64,000 nt of DNA from Paraburkholderia sp. UYCP14C (GTDB lineage Bacteria > Pseudomonadota > Gammaproteobacteria > Burkholderiales > Burkholderiaceae). Positions 34,597 through 44,395 of the stretch are shown in pieces. The notes below the pieces were generated by a model. The model was not told where the DNA came from. It searched no databases and was given only the letters and a program-made list of their open reading frames with translations. Made by a program: the position numbers and the translations under genes. The stretch covers positions 1 through 64,000 of the forward strand of contig NZ_SELS01000002.1 of the NCBI RefSeq assembly GCF_004197395.1, given 5' to 3'. Numbering within the stretch: the first letter of the stretch is position 1; the number at the start of each line of letters is the position of its first letter.

Positions 34597-35790
34597 CTAA
34601 CGATCCGCAACGCCATGTCTTGCAACGGAGACTTCGACACGGGCATTGTCCACCAGCGTACTGGGTGGATAAAGAACCACCATCGCCCGATCCGATAGCC
34701 CATTAAGAAGCTCCGCCTCTTCCGCGTTTCGCGGGCCTATTTCAACTTGCCGCAGCCTGGCTCGACCGTGCTCGACCGCGAACACCGTCCACTTCCCTTC
34801 TGTCCGGAATAGCGCGCTGACAGGCAACTTCAATGTGTCGGCTCGCTCCCATATGACGATTCTTCCCTCGACCCGATAGCCGTCGGTCAACGACTCCGGT
34901 CTTCGGCTCAGATCGGCAATGATATTCACGCGCTGCTCTTCGACGCCCAGGGCCGAAATCTTCGTGAATGCGCCCGGTTCAACAGTGCGGACCGTCGCCT
35001 CAATCGTGTCTGTGCCGCCCCAGTTCTGAACCAGAATCCGCATGCCGCGACGGACGTTGACAGCATCGGTCGACAGCACGTCCATGACAAGCTCGTAATA
35101 CGATGGATCGGCGAGAACCATCACGGTTGCCCCAGCGGACACGATACGCTCGCTCTGTTCGCTGATGCGAAGAACCAGCGCATCGACGGGCGCGCGGACT
35201 TCGACCGGTTGACCCGATTCGAGGGCACTCAGATTCGCACGTGCTACGCGAACGTCGGCTTCAGCAGAGGCGGCTCGCGAGCGGGCGGCCGCATAATCAC
35301 TGGCACTTGAAACCTCAGTCGAGCTCAATTGCTCCGATGCCTGGCGCGACATGGCGCCCGCGCTGGCCAGAGTACGGCCTCGTTCAGCCTCTCGATGCGC
35401 CTGATCCGCGTCCGCGCGAGCATGCGCGACTCGCGCCTCGGCTTCGCGACTGATCGCCTCGGCCACCTGCACCCGGGCCCGTTGCTGCGACAACTCGCCA
35501 GGTGCCATAGGCAGGGGGGCCAGAATGGCGACGATCTGGCTGGCCTTGACATGATCGCCTTCGCGCAACGTCACCCGCAGCAGACGGCCCGTTATCGGAG
35601 CCGCCATGACATACCGGTCATGGGCGCGAATTTCACCGTCTTCGTCGATCGTCACCTGCAGCAGCCCGCGCGTCACCGGCGCGGCATCCACGTTGATCGC
35701 TTTTGGCCACAGCGCGTACGACACCGCGCCACCGATGACGAGCGTTAACGCAACGTACAGGAACGCCTTGCGCAGATTCCGGTTGCTCAT
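34597..35790 (-). CDS. HlyD-family periplasmic adaptor
   Basis: Membrane-fusion protein of 397 residues. It has a single N-terminal membrane anchor (FLYVALTLVIGGAVSYALW), two lipoyl half-motifs (GEIRAHDRYVMAAPITGRLL and PVEVRAPVDALVLRI) and between them a coiled-coil hairpin rich in Ala/Glu/Arg (residues about 105-195). Beta-barrel segments follow. It would bridge the inner-membrane ABC permease to an outer-membrane duct; no TolC-like gene is nearby. Start ATG 35790 overlaps the permease stop by 4 bases. It is the third gene of the minus-strand export operon, convergent with the lipid enzyme genes. Confidence 0.88.
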   Translation of the reverse strand: MSNRNLRKAFLYVALTLVIGGAVSYALWPKAINVDAAPVTRGLLQVTIDEDGEIRAHDRYVMAAPITGRLLRVTLREGDHVKASQIVAILAPLPMAPGELSQQRARVQVAEAISREAEARVAHARADADQAHREAERGRTLASAGAMSRQASEQLSSTEVSSASDYAAARSRAASAEADVRVARANLSALESGQPVEVRAPVDALVLRISEQSERIVSAGATVMVLADPSYYELVMDVLSTDAVNVRRGMRILVQNWGGTDTIEATVRTVEPGAFTKISALGVEEQRVNIIADLSRRPESLTDGYRVEGRIVIWERADTLKLPVSALFRTEGKWTVFAVEHGRARLRQVEIGPRNAEEAELLNGLSDRAMVVLYPPSTLVDNARVEVSVARHGVADR

Positions 35791-38156
35791 GATTCTCGCG
35801 CCTTCAATACGGCAATCAGGTCGAGGCGACGTATCCGCCACGCCACCAGGGCCCCGGAGCACGCCACCGCCCCAAGTGTCACAAGCGCCGCCGCTGCAAG
35901 GGTTGGTGCGCCTATGACAAGCGGTATGCGGTACAGATCGGTCTGCAGCCGCTCGACCAGCCACGCACAGGTGCCATAGCCAAGCAACAGGCCGAGCGGC
36001 ACGGCCAACGCGGCAAGCGCAAACTGTTCGCCAAGCAGTATCCAGGCAACTTCGGACCGGCCGAAACCCAGCACCCGTAATGATGCCAATTGCTGGATGC
36101 GTTCCGAATACGCTATCCGCGCACCGTTGAAAGCGACGCCGAAGGTGATGATGCACGCGAATGCGACATTGATGCTGGTCGAAAGCCTGACGCTCTCATC
36201 GACGATTTTCCGGAAACTATCGATCACCGACTGCCGCAGCGCCACGGCACTGATTGCCGGTGTCTGCTTGAGCGTCGCATACAGTTGGCCGAGAAAGGGC
36301 CGATCGACCGCAAGATAAGCGCCCGACCAGGTCATCGCCTCTCCGGCGAGCCGTCCGAGCGCGTTCTGATCCATATATGCCCGAATGCCGACCAGATCGC
36401 CGACCAGTCCCGCCACCCTGATCTGACGCACGCGCCGCTCGCCTTCAAGCATTTCGACCGTCAGCATGTCGCCTGCGCGAACTCCGAGAGTCGCTGCAAG
36501 ACGGGACGACAGAAGAATGCCGTCGGGAGGCGCGCGCAGGGGCCGGAACTGGTCGTCGATGAGCTGATGCATCCCAGGGACTGGCACGATCCCGCTCAGC
36601 GTCGTCCGTCGCGAGCGATAGCCAGAAGTCAGCTTGACCGGAAGCTCACGGAAGGGTTCGACGCGCAGCACGCCCGGCATACTCTTGAGCGAATACATCG
36701 CGCGATGGGACACCGGTTGTGCAAACATGACCGTCACATCCTGACGCTCGATGAGCCGGAACTGAATGTCGAACAATCGGTCGATTGCGTCGAAAAAGAA
36801 TCCTCCGACCACGAGGATCGCAGCTGCCGACGCGATGGCCAACAACGAAAGCCAGGCTTTGACCGGCCTTCGCACGATGTTGCGGGCGATCATCCGCGAC
36901 GTGACGCTCAGATGCCGATACAGGCCCGCACGCTCTCCCCAGCCGGCGGCGAAACGCTGCGGCAACTGTGCGTGCAATGCCTCCACCGGCATGAGCCTGA
37001 TTGCTTTCCTGACACTTGTCCACGCTCCGAAGACCGCAGTCGCCAGACTGAGAAAGACGACACCGACAATGACAGACACATCCACGCGATACTCAAGCCG
37101 CGGGAAGCGATAGTACGTAGCGTACATGGCGGTAAGACGGGAGCCCAGCAACATGCCCGCTGCCGCGCCAATTATCGCGCCGACCACGACTACCACGCAC
37201 GCGAACGTCAGGTAGTGAGCACCGATTCGTTGATTGCCGTAGCCGAACGCCTTCAGCAGACCGATCTGGGTACGCTGCATATCGATCAAACGGCTGAGCA
37301 CGTTGTGCAGCAGAAACATCGCGACGAAAAAAAAGATCGCCGGAACGTAGGTTGCGGTGATCCGGTTCTGGGCGATTTCGTCGGAGATGAAGCGGTGCGA
37401 TACCTGCTCTTCCCGCCCGATGGCACCCAACCCACCGTAAGGGGCCAGCAGTCGATCGACCGCTGTCGTCACTTCCCGGGGAGAGACGCTGCCGTCGAGC
37501 GCCAGCACCAGGTCGTTAAAGGCCCCTTCCATCCGGAACGCGGCTGCAACGGCGTCTTTTCCCATCCAGAGCACACCGTAGTGCCGGTTGTCGGGGAATA
37601 TCGAACCTGCTCCGGCTTCGTAGATATATTCGGGCGATAGCGCGATACCGACGATTCGGAAGTGCTTCCAGCGCCCGTTGATGACTGCGCCGATGCCGTC
37701 GCCCGTATGCAATCCGTTTGCCTCGGCGAATGCGGCGCTCACGAGTATTTCGTCATCGCGTCCGGGTTCGGCGTAGCGGCCGCTTTGCAAGTGCAGCAGA
37801 TTCAGCGCTGGCCAACCCTGTTCCGGAACAGAAACGACGCGCCCGGTCGCTGGTTCGGCAAGACGAGGTACATCGAGCATTACATCGAAAACGACTCTTG
37901 CCTCGGATCGCGTCACGCCCGGCAATACAGCGATACGCGATGAGACGCTGAGCGGCGCCCTCTTGAGATGGACAAACAGATCGGCGAACCGGTACGACAT
38001 GTAATAGTCTTGTTGGGCGTGCAGAAGCGCCGCATAGGTACTGCGCATCGCGACAAAGGTCGCCACGCCACAGGCCACGACCATCGCCGCGGCGAACACC
38101 TGAGCGCGCATCTGCCACAGGTCTTTTCGCAACAGGCGCGAAAGCGTCGTTACCAT
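35787..38156 (-). CDS. FtsX/MacB-type ABC permease
   Basis: A 789-residue permease made of two FtsX units. A first helix ([20 protein letters not shown]) is followed by a large extracytoplasmic domain, three helices around residues 270-390, a second repeat from about 425 ([21 protein letters not shown]) with its own periplasmic domain, and three final helices. This architecture belongs to the MacB/LolE superfamily, which moves lipids, lipoproteins or peptides by mechanotransmission rather than through a channel. Gene order ATPase, permease, adaptor with 4- to 7-base overlaps indicates one complex. Confidence 0.88.
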   Translation of the reverse strand: MVTTLSRLLRKDLWQMRAQVFAAAMVVACGVATFVAMRSTYAALLHAQQDYYMSYRFADLFVHLKRAPLSVSSRIAVLPGVTRSEARVVFDVMLDVPRLAEPATGRVVSVPEQGWPALNLLHLQSGRYAEPGRDDEILVSAAFAEANGLHTGDGIGAVINGRWKHFRIVGIALSPEYIYEAGAGSIFPDNRHYGVLWMGKDAVAAAFRMEGAFNDLVLALDGSVSPREVTTAVDRLLAPYGGLGAIGREEQVSHRFISDEIAQNRITATYVPAIFFFVAMFLLHNVLSRLIDMQRTQIGLLKAFGYGNQRIGAHYLTFACVVVVVGAIIGAAAGMLLGSRLTAMYATYYRFPRLEYRVDVSVIVGVVFLSLATAVFGAWTSVRKAIRLMPVEALHAQLPQRFAAGWGERAGLYRHLSVTSRMIARNIVRRPVKAWLSLLAIASAAAILVVGGFFFDAIDRLFDIQFRLIERQDVTVMFAQPVSHRAMYSLKSMPGVLRVEPFRELPVKLTSGYRSRRTTLSGIVPVPGMHQLIDDQFRPLRAPPDGILLSSRLAATLGVRAGDMLTVEMLEGERRVRQIRVAGLVGDLVGIRAYMDQNALGRLAGEAMTWSGAYLAVDRPFLGQLYATLKQTPAISAVALRQSVIDSFRKIVDESVRLSTSINVAFACIITFGVAFNGARIAYSERIQQLASLRVLGFGRSEVAWILLGEQFALAALAVPLGLLLGYGTCAWLVERLQTDLYRIPLVIGAPTLAAAALVTLGAVACSGALVAWRIRRLDLIAVLKARES

Positions 38157-38854
38157 GTCAGATCCTTCACGCTAAGCCGCTGCGTGTTCTGACGTTGCTC
38201 AACGATCGTCCCGCTGCTCATGCGCACGATGCGATGCGCCATCTCGCCGATCACTGCGTTGTGCGTGACCACGACGACCAATGTGCCGAATTCCCGATTG
38301 ACCTGATCGAGCACTTCGAGGACCATGCGTCCGGTGAGAAAATCGAGTGCGCCAGTCGGTTCGTCGCACAACAGGACATCTGGGCGCTTCGCGATCGCTC
38401 GGGCGATCGCCACCCGCTGCTGCTCGCCACCCGACATTTGCGCGGGAAAATGATCCTTCAACTCTGCGATGCCAACCATCCTTAACGCTTCATCGGCGGC
38501 AATGGGACGTTCTGCAATATCGGTCACCAACGCCACGTTTTCGAGTGCGGTCAGGCTGGGCATCAAGTTGTAGAACTGAAACACGAAACCCACATGCTCA
38601 CGCCGGAATTTCGTCAGATCCTGCTCTGTTGCCTCTGACAACTGGTGATCCCGATAACGGATGAAGCCGCTAGTCGGTGTATCGAGCCCACCCATCAGAT
38701 TCAGCAAGGTCGATTTTCCGCTTCCCGAAGCGCCAAGAAGCACCACGAACTCGCCGGCTCCGAGGTCGAGATCGATATCGCGTAACGCGTGAACGTCAAC
38801 GTCGCCCATGCGGTAAGTCTTTCGCAGCATCCGGATCGAAAAGACAATCTCCAT
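38150..38854 (-). CDS. ABC transporter ATPase, MacB/LolD type
   Basis: A 234-residue ATPase with Walker A GASGSGKS, signature MSGGEQQR, Walker [14 protein letters not shown] and switch His in [24 protein letters not shown] at the start and the GALD following Walker B place it in the LolD/MacB subfamily, matching the FtsX-type permease. It is first in the operon. The 280-base gap to the divergent gene at 39135 holds two FNR-type boxes; the one at 39012-39025 has TAGCGT (38985-38990) at class II distance toward this gene. Confidence 0.92.
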   Translation of the reverse strand: MEIVFSIRMLRKTYRMGDVDVHALRDIDLDLGAGEFVVLLGASGSGKSTLLNLMGGLDTPTSGFIRYRDHQLSEATEQDLTKFRREHVGFVFQFYNLMPSLTALENVALVTDIAERPIAADEALRMVGIAELKDHFPAQMSGGEQQRVAIARAIAKRPDVLLCDEPTGALDFLTGRMVLEVLDQVNREFGTLVVVVTHNAVIGEMAHRIVRMSSGTIVEQRQNTQRLSVKDLTW

Positions 38855-39011
38855 GAATCATCGCTCCAACGCTGATTCCCGTTTGGCAGATGGGTCTGAA
38901 ATCACCTGTTATGGCGCAGCGCGGGTGGGTTGCCGGGCGGAATCTGGCATCCGTTTCCAGATACGTTGCGGTCTGCCCTACGAAACGCTAGATCAAATAA
39001 CGTCGGTGCGA

Positions 39012-39025
39012 TTGATATGCGTCAA
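39012..39025 (-). promoter_or_regulatory. FNR/Anr-type box before the ABC export operon
   Basis: TTGATATGCGTCAA matches the consensus fully. It is the left of two boxes 33 bases apart in the divergent gap; the -10 candidate for the leftward operon is TAGCGT. Confidence 0.62.
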
Positions 39026-39058
39026 GTGATCCGAAGATATGGGGTCAATCCAAAATCT

Positions 39059-39072
39059 TTGATCCCCATCAA
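39059..39072 (+). promoter_or_regulatory. FNR/Anr-type box before membrane protein-usp operon
   Basis: TTGATCCCCATCAA is the best match to the symmetrical TTGAT-N4-ATCAA in the window. CCTAAT at 39094-39099 fits a class II -10, giving a start about 30 bases before ATG 39135. Confidence 0.75.
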
Positions 39073-39134
39073 GAAAATATGGCGCATGGGGCGCCTAATG
39101 GTATTTGGCCGCCGCTGCATTCATGGAGACTCCG

Positions 39135-39683
39135 ATGGAATTTCATTTGCACGAGGACCAGCGCAAGCTCCAAACTCCCGATTGGCGGGCAGCAATCGTT
39201 TCCGGCGCGATTGCGGCAGCTGTTCTGATGTGTGCTGCTGCAGCCGTCATCGTCGCAAAAAGCGGCAGTTCGTGGGGAGCGATCCGCATGGTCGCCGCCA
39301 TTGTGATGGGAGACCGTGTGTTCGTGGAGCCAGACTCGCACGATGCCGCAGTGCTGGCGGTAGCGCTTGCCGTTCATCTGACTCTGGCGATCGGGTTTTC
39401 GGTGGTTCTGGCGGCGATCATCGAAGCGTGTCACCTTTACTCCAACGTGTTGATGACGTCGATCGTTGGAACCGTGTTCGGTGCGTCGCTCTATCTCCTG
39501 AATTTCTACGCGATGACAGCGATATTTTCGTGGTTCGTCGACGCCCGGACATGGATCAATCTCAGTCTGCACATACTCTACGGTCTCGTTACCGGGATCT
39601 CGTACATATGGATCGCCAGGCGGAGCAAATCGGCCATTGACGCTGACGCGACTCGTTCGGGTCGCACGGAGAGCAGATCGTGA
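39135..39683 (+). CDS. Four-helix inner-membrane protein, unknown
   Basis: A 182-residue protein with four predicted membrane helices (AAIVSGAIAAAVLMCAAAAVI; a pair around 75-130; one near 145-165) and a charged cytoplasmic N-terminus. I do not recognise the family. ATG 39135 has GGAG at 8 bases and agrees with the FNR-type promoter just upstream. Its TGA overlaps the GTG of the following Usp gene, so the two are translationally coupled and probably work together, for example with the Usp docking on this protein. Confidence 0.7.
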   Translation: MEFHLHEDQRKLQTPDWRAAIVSGAIAAAVLMCAAAAVIVAKSGSSWGAIRMVAAIVMGDRVFVEPDSHDAAVLAVALAVHLTLAIGFSVVLAAIIEACHLYSNVLMTSIVGTVFGASLYLLNFYAMTAIFSWFVDARTWINLSLHILYGLVTGISYIWIARRSKSAIDADATRSGRTESRS

Positions 39684-40642
39684 GTACCACACCGAGCGCC
39701 GATGGCGCTGCTTCCTACGGCATCAAACGGATACTTGTCGCAGTTGACTCGTCATCGGTGGCCGCACGTGCAGCGGCGTATATACGCTATATGGTGGCGC
39801 CTGGTGTGCGGCTGCATATCGTAAGCGTGGCAGAGAATCCTGCTGTCCTCGTGCCGCTCGGATCGATAGCGGATGCCGAACTCCAGACCATCCGTGCAGA
39901 ATTGTTTCGTGACGCCAGCGAAGCGGTTGCACATGTGAAAGAAATTTTCGCGCCGCTCGACAGCAAAGTTGATGTTGAGGTGCTCGAGCGTTCAAGGCAA
40001 GGCGGCTATACCGCCAATGCGCTGATCGATGCCGCGACCAAATGGCAAGCCGATCTGGTCGTCGTGGGTGCGCGTCAACATCACGGCTTGCTGCGCTGGG
40101 TTGAAGGAACGGTGTCCGAATTCGTTACAACCCAAGCCTCGTGCTCGGTTCTCATTGTGCCCGCCAGCTATGAAGACGAGATTCATGCTTTTCCGCGGCG
40201 GATCCTGTTTGCGCTTGACGGGAGCCGGACTTCTCTGGATGCATTGCGGTTCGGCCTGCAATTTGCAACGCCTGAGTCGAGCCTTCGAGCAGTCTATGTC
40301 GTCGATCGCGCGGTTCGCCTGACTGACCTCATACCGATCCATGTCCTTGAGGACGCGTTCAAGGACGAAGGAAACACCATACTTGCCGCCGCCGCGCGCG
40401 TCTTCGCCAATCTGCCCAATCATGTCGAAACCGGGCTTATCAAAACGAAACAGACAGGCGATGACGTGCCCCATACGATTGTCCGCGAGGCCCGACGATG
40501 GCATGCAGACCTCGTGGTCGTCGGCACGCATGGCCGGCGAGGTCTCGCCCGCTGGTTTCTCGGAAGCGTCGCCGACCGAACCGCGCGCATCACTAGTACC
40601 CCACTGCTGCTGGCGCGCCCAGGACCGAACTCTTCATCCTGA
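39680..40642 (+). CDS. Tandem universal stress protein (second copy)
   Basis: A 320-residue two-domain UspA protein: RILVAVDSSSVAARAAAYIR opens domain 1 and RILFALDGSRTSLDALRFGL opens domain 2. The C-terminal GTHGRRGLARWFLGS keeps the nucleotide-binding loop; the domain 1 counterpart (GARQHHGLLRWVEGT) is altered in the same way as in the Usp at 28.5-29.4 kb. The two are thus paralogues from a duplication that kept the same asymmetry. GTG start, overlapping the membrane protein stop (GTGA). Confidence 0.92.
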   Translation: MSTTPSADGAASYGIKRILVAVDSSSVAARAAAYIRYMVAPGVRLHIVSVAENPAVLVPLGSIADAELQTIRAELFRDASEAVAHVKEIFAPLDSKVDVEVLERSRQGGYTANALIDAATKWQADLVVVGARQHHGLLRWVEGTVSEFVTTQASCSVLIVPASYEDEIHAFPRRILFALDGSRTSLDALRFGLQFATPESSLRAVYVVDRAVRLTDLIPIHVLEDAFKDEGNTILAAAARVFANLPNHVETGLIKTKQTGDDVPHTIVREARRWHADLVVVGTHGRRGLARWFLGSVADRTARITSTPLLLARPGPNSSS

Positions 40643-40666
40643 ATGAACGGAATCGGAATTTTCCCG

Positions 40667-43189
40667 TCAGACACCCCCACCCTGGTTGAGCAGCGCGACG
40701 AGACCAAACAGCCGCGCCAGGGCGGGAACGGTCATCAAAAGCAACAGCGCTACTCCGGTTACGCCGAGAACTATCCACAGATAGCGATTCTGCCGACGCA
40801 CCTCGGCGCGGGCGCCCGACTGGGGCAACACCCGGATCACAAAGATCAACGCGACGTTGCCCGCGACGAGTGATACGAAGGCGAGCGTGCTGGCGAGAGG
40901 CTGTTCATAGCCGTGGGTCAGCAGGCCGGCATACAGACCCAGCACGAGCATGGCAGCCAGCGCGCCCGCCGTCGCCCCTTGGGCCAATGCGCGACCGGAT
41001 AGCAGCCGCGCGCCGACCCGGCGCGGCGGCAAACGCATGAGGTTCTCGCGTTCGGGTTCGTTCTCGAACACGATCGAGCAGACCGGATCGATAACCAGTT
41101 GCAGAAACACGATATGAATCGGCGCAAGCATCGGCGGCCAGCCGACAAGAACCGGAATCATGGTGGCGGCAATCATCGGAATGTGGACCGCAATCGTATA
41201 GCTGATCGCTTGCACGAGATTGGCGTAGATGCGCCTTCCCAGCCGGATCGCGGACACGATCGGCGCAAAGTCGTCACGCAATAAAACCAGCGAGGCCACC
41301 TCGCGCGCAACTTCGGCACCACGCAGGCCCATTGCAATACCGATATGCGCCGCCTTGAGAGCGGGTGCGTCGTTCACGCCATCACCGGTCATTGCGACCA
41401 CGTGGCCACCTTCCCTGAATGCGTTGACGAGCCGCAATTTTTGGTCTGGCTTGACACGGGCAAACACGTCGACGTTCTTGATCGCCTCACGAAGCTGTAA
41501 GTCATTCATCGCTGCCACTTCCTGGCCGCTCACCCACCGCGCGCCGTCGATGCCGACTTCAGCCGCGATGGCCCGCGCCGTCGACGGATAGTCGCCGGTA
41601 ATCATCACTACGCGGATGCCGGCGGCCTGGCATTCTGCGATAGCGCCCGCGACCTCCGGTCGGACCGGGTCCAGAAGACCGACCAGTCCCACGAACGTGA
41701 ACGCAAAGTCATGCTGCTTTTCCGGCCAGGCGGCATGTGAGTGTCGCGCTTTTGCAACTCCAAGGACCCGCAAGCCGCCCGACGCCATCTGCGCGGCCTG
41801 ATCAAGGACAGCCTGCGTTTCCCGCTCACCCAGGTGACACAAAGCACAGACCGCCTCCGGCGCGCCCTTGCAGGCCACCGCGTGATGGGCGAGTTCTGGC
41901 GTGTGCCATGCGTGAGACATTGCCGGCAACTCCGGTGTCAGCGCGTATTCGTGAACAAGCGACCAGTCCTTGTGGAGACGTCCGGTGCCGGCGAGCCCCA
42001 CGCGACCGGCTTCGTGAAACGCGCGCTCCATTGGATCGACCGGCTCGATTTCGCTGGCAAGCACCAGGTACTCGATGAGCTCGTGATATGCCTCTTCAAT
42101 GTGCTGAGTGGCCTGATCGATGACTTGCCACTTTCCTTGCGCAAAGAGCACGCGCACCGACATGCGGTTCTGCGTCAGCGTGCCCGTCTTGTCGACGCAC
42201 AGTACCGAAGTCTGGCCGAGGGTTTCGATCGCACTCATGCGACGCGTCAGCACGCCGTCGTCGGCGATGCGGCGGGCCCCCAGCGCCATGAACACGGTCA
42301 GTATCACTGGTATTTCTTCGGGCAGAATCCCCATCGCCAGTGTGATGCCGGCGAGCACGCCCGGAAGCCACTCCCCCGATCGCAAACGATAGGCCGCCAC
42401 GAGCAGAAGGCACAGTACGATCGCAACCGACGCAAAGCGATTGACGAACGTTCTGGTCTCCAGCTGCAACGGCGAGCGTGCCTCCGAGATGCCGGTCAAC
42501 GACTTGCCGATACGACCGAGCGCCGTATTTGGCCCCGTCGCAGTGACGACCATTTGCCCCTGGCCCTGCACCACCATTGACCCAAAGAAAAGCTGCCCGC
42601 ACGGATCTTCCAGCCCAAGTGCATGGGTTCGTGCAACGGATTTGCTAACCGACACGGACTCGCCCGTCAATAGCGATTCGTCTACGCTCAGTTCGTGAGC
42701 CTCCGTCACGGTGCCGTCAGCGGGCACACGTGCGCCTTCATCGACGAAAACCACATCGCCAGGCACCAGTTCGGCAGCGGAAACAAGCTGCCGTTGCCCG
42801 TCTCGAAGTACCTGCGCGCGGGGCGCCGACAGTTCGCGCAGAGAGTCGAGAACCCGCGCGGTGCGATGACTTTGAAAGACCGTGAGAAAGACGATAGCCA
42901 TCACGAACGCGAGGAGCGTCAGTGCTTCCGAAACGTCCCCGAGCACAAAATAGATTCCACTCGCACCCAGCAGCAGCAGAAACATGGGCTCACGAAGCAC
43001 CTCCCACAGAGTGCGCCACCAGGTGCGCCGCGCCGTTGAATCCACGACATTGCGGCCGAACCGGGCGCGCTCTTCCTCCACCTGTGCGCTCGATAGACCA
43101 CGCCTCATATCGGTACGCCCGGCCGGCGATGGCAATTCGCCGTCGCCGGAGACGATGTCGATCACGGGTTCAACGGGATTGGTCTGCAT
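40667..43189 (-). CDS. Cation-transporting P-type ATPase
   Basis: An 840-residue P-type pump. Actuator motif LLTGES, phosphorylation site DKTGTLTQN and hinge MTGDGVNDAPALK are all intact. M4 carries PEEIP (GILPEEIPVILTVFMALGARR) and M6 has QLVIDPVCSIVFENEPE. With about ten hydrophobic segments this is the P2-like group that includes Ca2+ and Mg2+ pumps, rather than the heavy-metal P1B group: no CPC and no metal-binding N-domain. The ion cannot be deduced from these residues. Start ATG 43189 fits homology; a longer frame to 43423 is unlikely. An FNR-type box at 43410-43423 with CATTCT at exact class II spacing faces it. Confidence 0.92.
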   Translation of the reverse strand: MQTNPVEPVIDIVSGDGELPSPAGRTDMRRGLSSAQVEEERARFGRNVVDSTARRTWWRTLWEVLREPMFLLLLGASGIYFVLGDVSEALTLLAFVMAIVFLTVFQSHRTARVLDSLRELSAPRAQVLRDGQRQLVSAAELVPGDVVFVDEGARVPADGTVTEAHELSVDESLLTGESVSVSKSVARTHALGLEDPCGQLFFGSMVVQGQGQMVVTATGPNTALGRIGKSLTGISEARSPLQLETRTFVNRFASVAIVLCLLLVAAYRLRSGEWLPGVLAGITLAMGILPEEIPVILTVFMALGARRIADDGVLTRRMSAIETLGQTSVLCVDKTGTLTQNRMSVRVLFAQGKWQVIDQATQHIEEAYHELIEYLVLASEIEPVDPMERAFHEAGRVGLAGTGRLHKDWSLVHEYALTPELPAMSHAWHTPELAHHAVACKGAPEAVCALCHLGERETQAVLDQAAQMASGGLRVLGVAKARHSHAAWPEKQHDFAFTFVGLVGLLDPVRPEVAGAIAECQAAGIRVVMITGDYPSTARAIAAEVGIDGARWVSGQEVAAMNDLQLREAIKNVDVFARVKPDQKLRLVNAFREGGHVVAMTGDGVNDAPALKAAHIGIAMGLRGAEVAREVASLVLLRDDFAPIVSAIRLGRRIYANLVQAISYTIAVHIPMIAATMIPVLVGWPPMLAPIHIVFLQLVIDPVCSIVFENEPERENLMRLPPRRVGARLLSGRALAQGATAGALAAMLVLGLYAGLLTHGYEQPLASTLAFVSLVAGNVALIFVIRVLPQSGARAEVRRQNRYLWIVLGVTGVALLLLMTVPALARLFGLVALLNQGGGV

Positions 43190-43674
43190 TCTCGTGTCTA
43201 TCAGTACGCGGATTGTGATACGAAACAAAGATGCACACGAAGGCGCTCCCGAACATGGCAATCCTCGAAATTCGAACCTTCTGGCGACACGGCCGACAGA
43301 AACCGTGGGTTGTTGCTGCCTGGAGAAGGATTGCTCAACCCCTTGCATCCCACTGCCCTGCGTGGAAACATCTAAATGTTTAGAATGACGCCAGGAGAAC
43401 ATACCGACATTGACCTGGGTCAAGTTGCTGGCCGCCGGGTGAAATAGCCTGAGTCAGCTATCCGCCTCCGCGGCACGGCAACTCGAGATCCAACTAACGA
43501 AAACCCGGAGCTGGATGCATCTCGCGTGGATCAGACCTAACCGCGGGCCGTTGTCCACCGCGCGCCCCCGGTTCATCGCAGCGGCATCCTCGCCGGCTGG
43601 ACATGCAGCAGGCGCGACGGGATCGCCAAAATGCGGTATGAAGAACTGGAGGCCCAACGGCCGGGAGGTCAATC
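43190..43674. other. Divergent regulatory gap
   Basis: A 485-base gap between the P-type ATPase (minus) and the membrane protein (plus). It contains the FNR-type box listed separately and a small dyad TCTAAATGTTTAGA (43371-43384). I see no additional gene. Confidence 0.5.
43410..43423 (-). promoter_or_regulatory. FNR/Anr-type box before the P-type ATPase
   Basis: TTGACCTGGGTCAA. On the minus strand CATTCT occupies 43382-43387, the -7 to -12 window predicted for a box centred at -41.5. Confidence 0.72.
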
Positions 43675-44316
43675 GTGGCGACACTGGCAATCCTGTTCGC
43701 CGTGGTGCTGCTGATCAATCTCACGCCGGCATTCGCGCCACCCACGTGGATGGCCATGTTGTGGGTCGGCTTCAATGTTCCGGAAGGCAACCCATTCGTC
43801 TTTGCCCTGATAGCCGCTAGCGCGGCGACCCTCGGCCGGCTGATTCTGGCGACTTTTGCGCGGACCCTGGTGCGGGGACGACTGATGCGCGAGGCCGACC
43901 GAGAGAACATCGACGTGGTCAGGATATGGCTGGAGAAGCACAAGACGATGACCGCCAGCGCTTTCTTCCTCTATTCGCTGAGCCCGTTTCCTTCGAACTA
44001 TCTCTTCATAGCGTATGGGCTTTCAGGGCTGCCGCTCCGGGTGATTGGGGTGGCATTCTTCATCGGTCGTACGGTGAGCTACGCGGTCTGGGCGCATCTT
44101 GGCCGCTTCGTGTCGGCGCATATCGATCCAGAAGTGCAGTTCGAAGGGAGCTACCTCAGCGGCTACTTCGTCGTCTCTCAGTTAGCCTTGCTCGGGCTCG
44201 TGTACATACTCATGAAACTCGACTGGAGGATACTCGTCGAACAACGAAAGCTAACGTTGCGACGGTCGCTGAAGCCACCCCGGCAAGTAGAGGACGGCCC
44301 CACCACGCGATGTTGA
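43675..44316 (+). CDS. VTT/DedA-like membrane protein
   Basis: A 213-residue polytopic protein with hydrophobic segments at about 3-25, 40-62, 95-118, 125-145 and 160-180. The organisation, with the loop AFFLYSLSPFPSNYLFIAYG before the last helices, recalls the VTT/DedA group of lipid scramblase-like proteins, but the match is by eye. GTG 43675 is preceded by GGAGG. It is followed 79 bases later by the cation-efflux gene on the same strand. Confidence 0.65.
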   Translation: MATLAILFAVVLLINLTPAFAPPTWMAMLWVGFNVPEGNPFVFALIAASAATLGRLILATFARTLVRGRLMREADRENIDVVRIWLEKHKTMTASAFFLYSLSPFPSNYLFIAYGLSGLPLRVIGVAFFIGRTVSYAVWAHLGRFVSAHIDPEVQFEGSYLSGYFVVSQLALLGLVYILMKLDWRILVEQRKLTLRRSLKPPRQVEDGPTTRC

Positions 44317-44395
44317 ACGAATCGATGCGCAATGCTCCACGGCCCCCGGCACCATGCCACCCTCGCGTGTCCTTTCCATGGAATGGAAGCACTAC

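Noticed and set aside
36090-37640. A 516-codon plus-strand frame opposite the ABC permease
   Set aside because: The sequence is rich in Arg/His/Asp with no domain or hydrophobic core. The minus-strand permease is clearly real.
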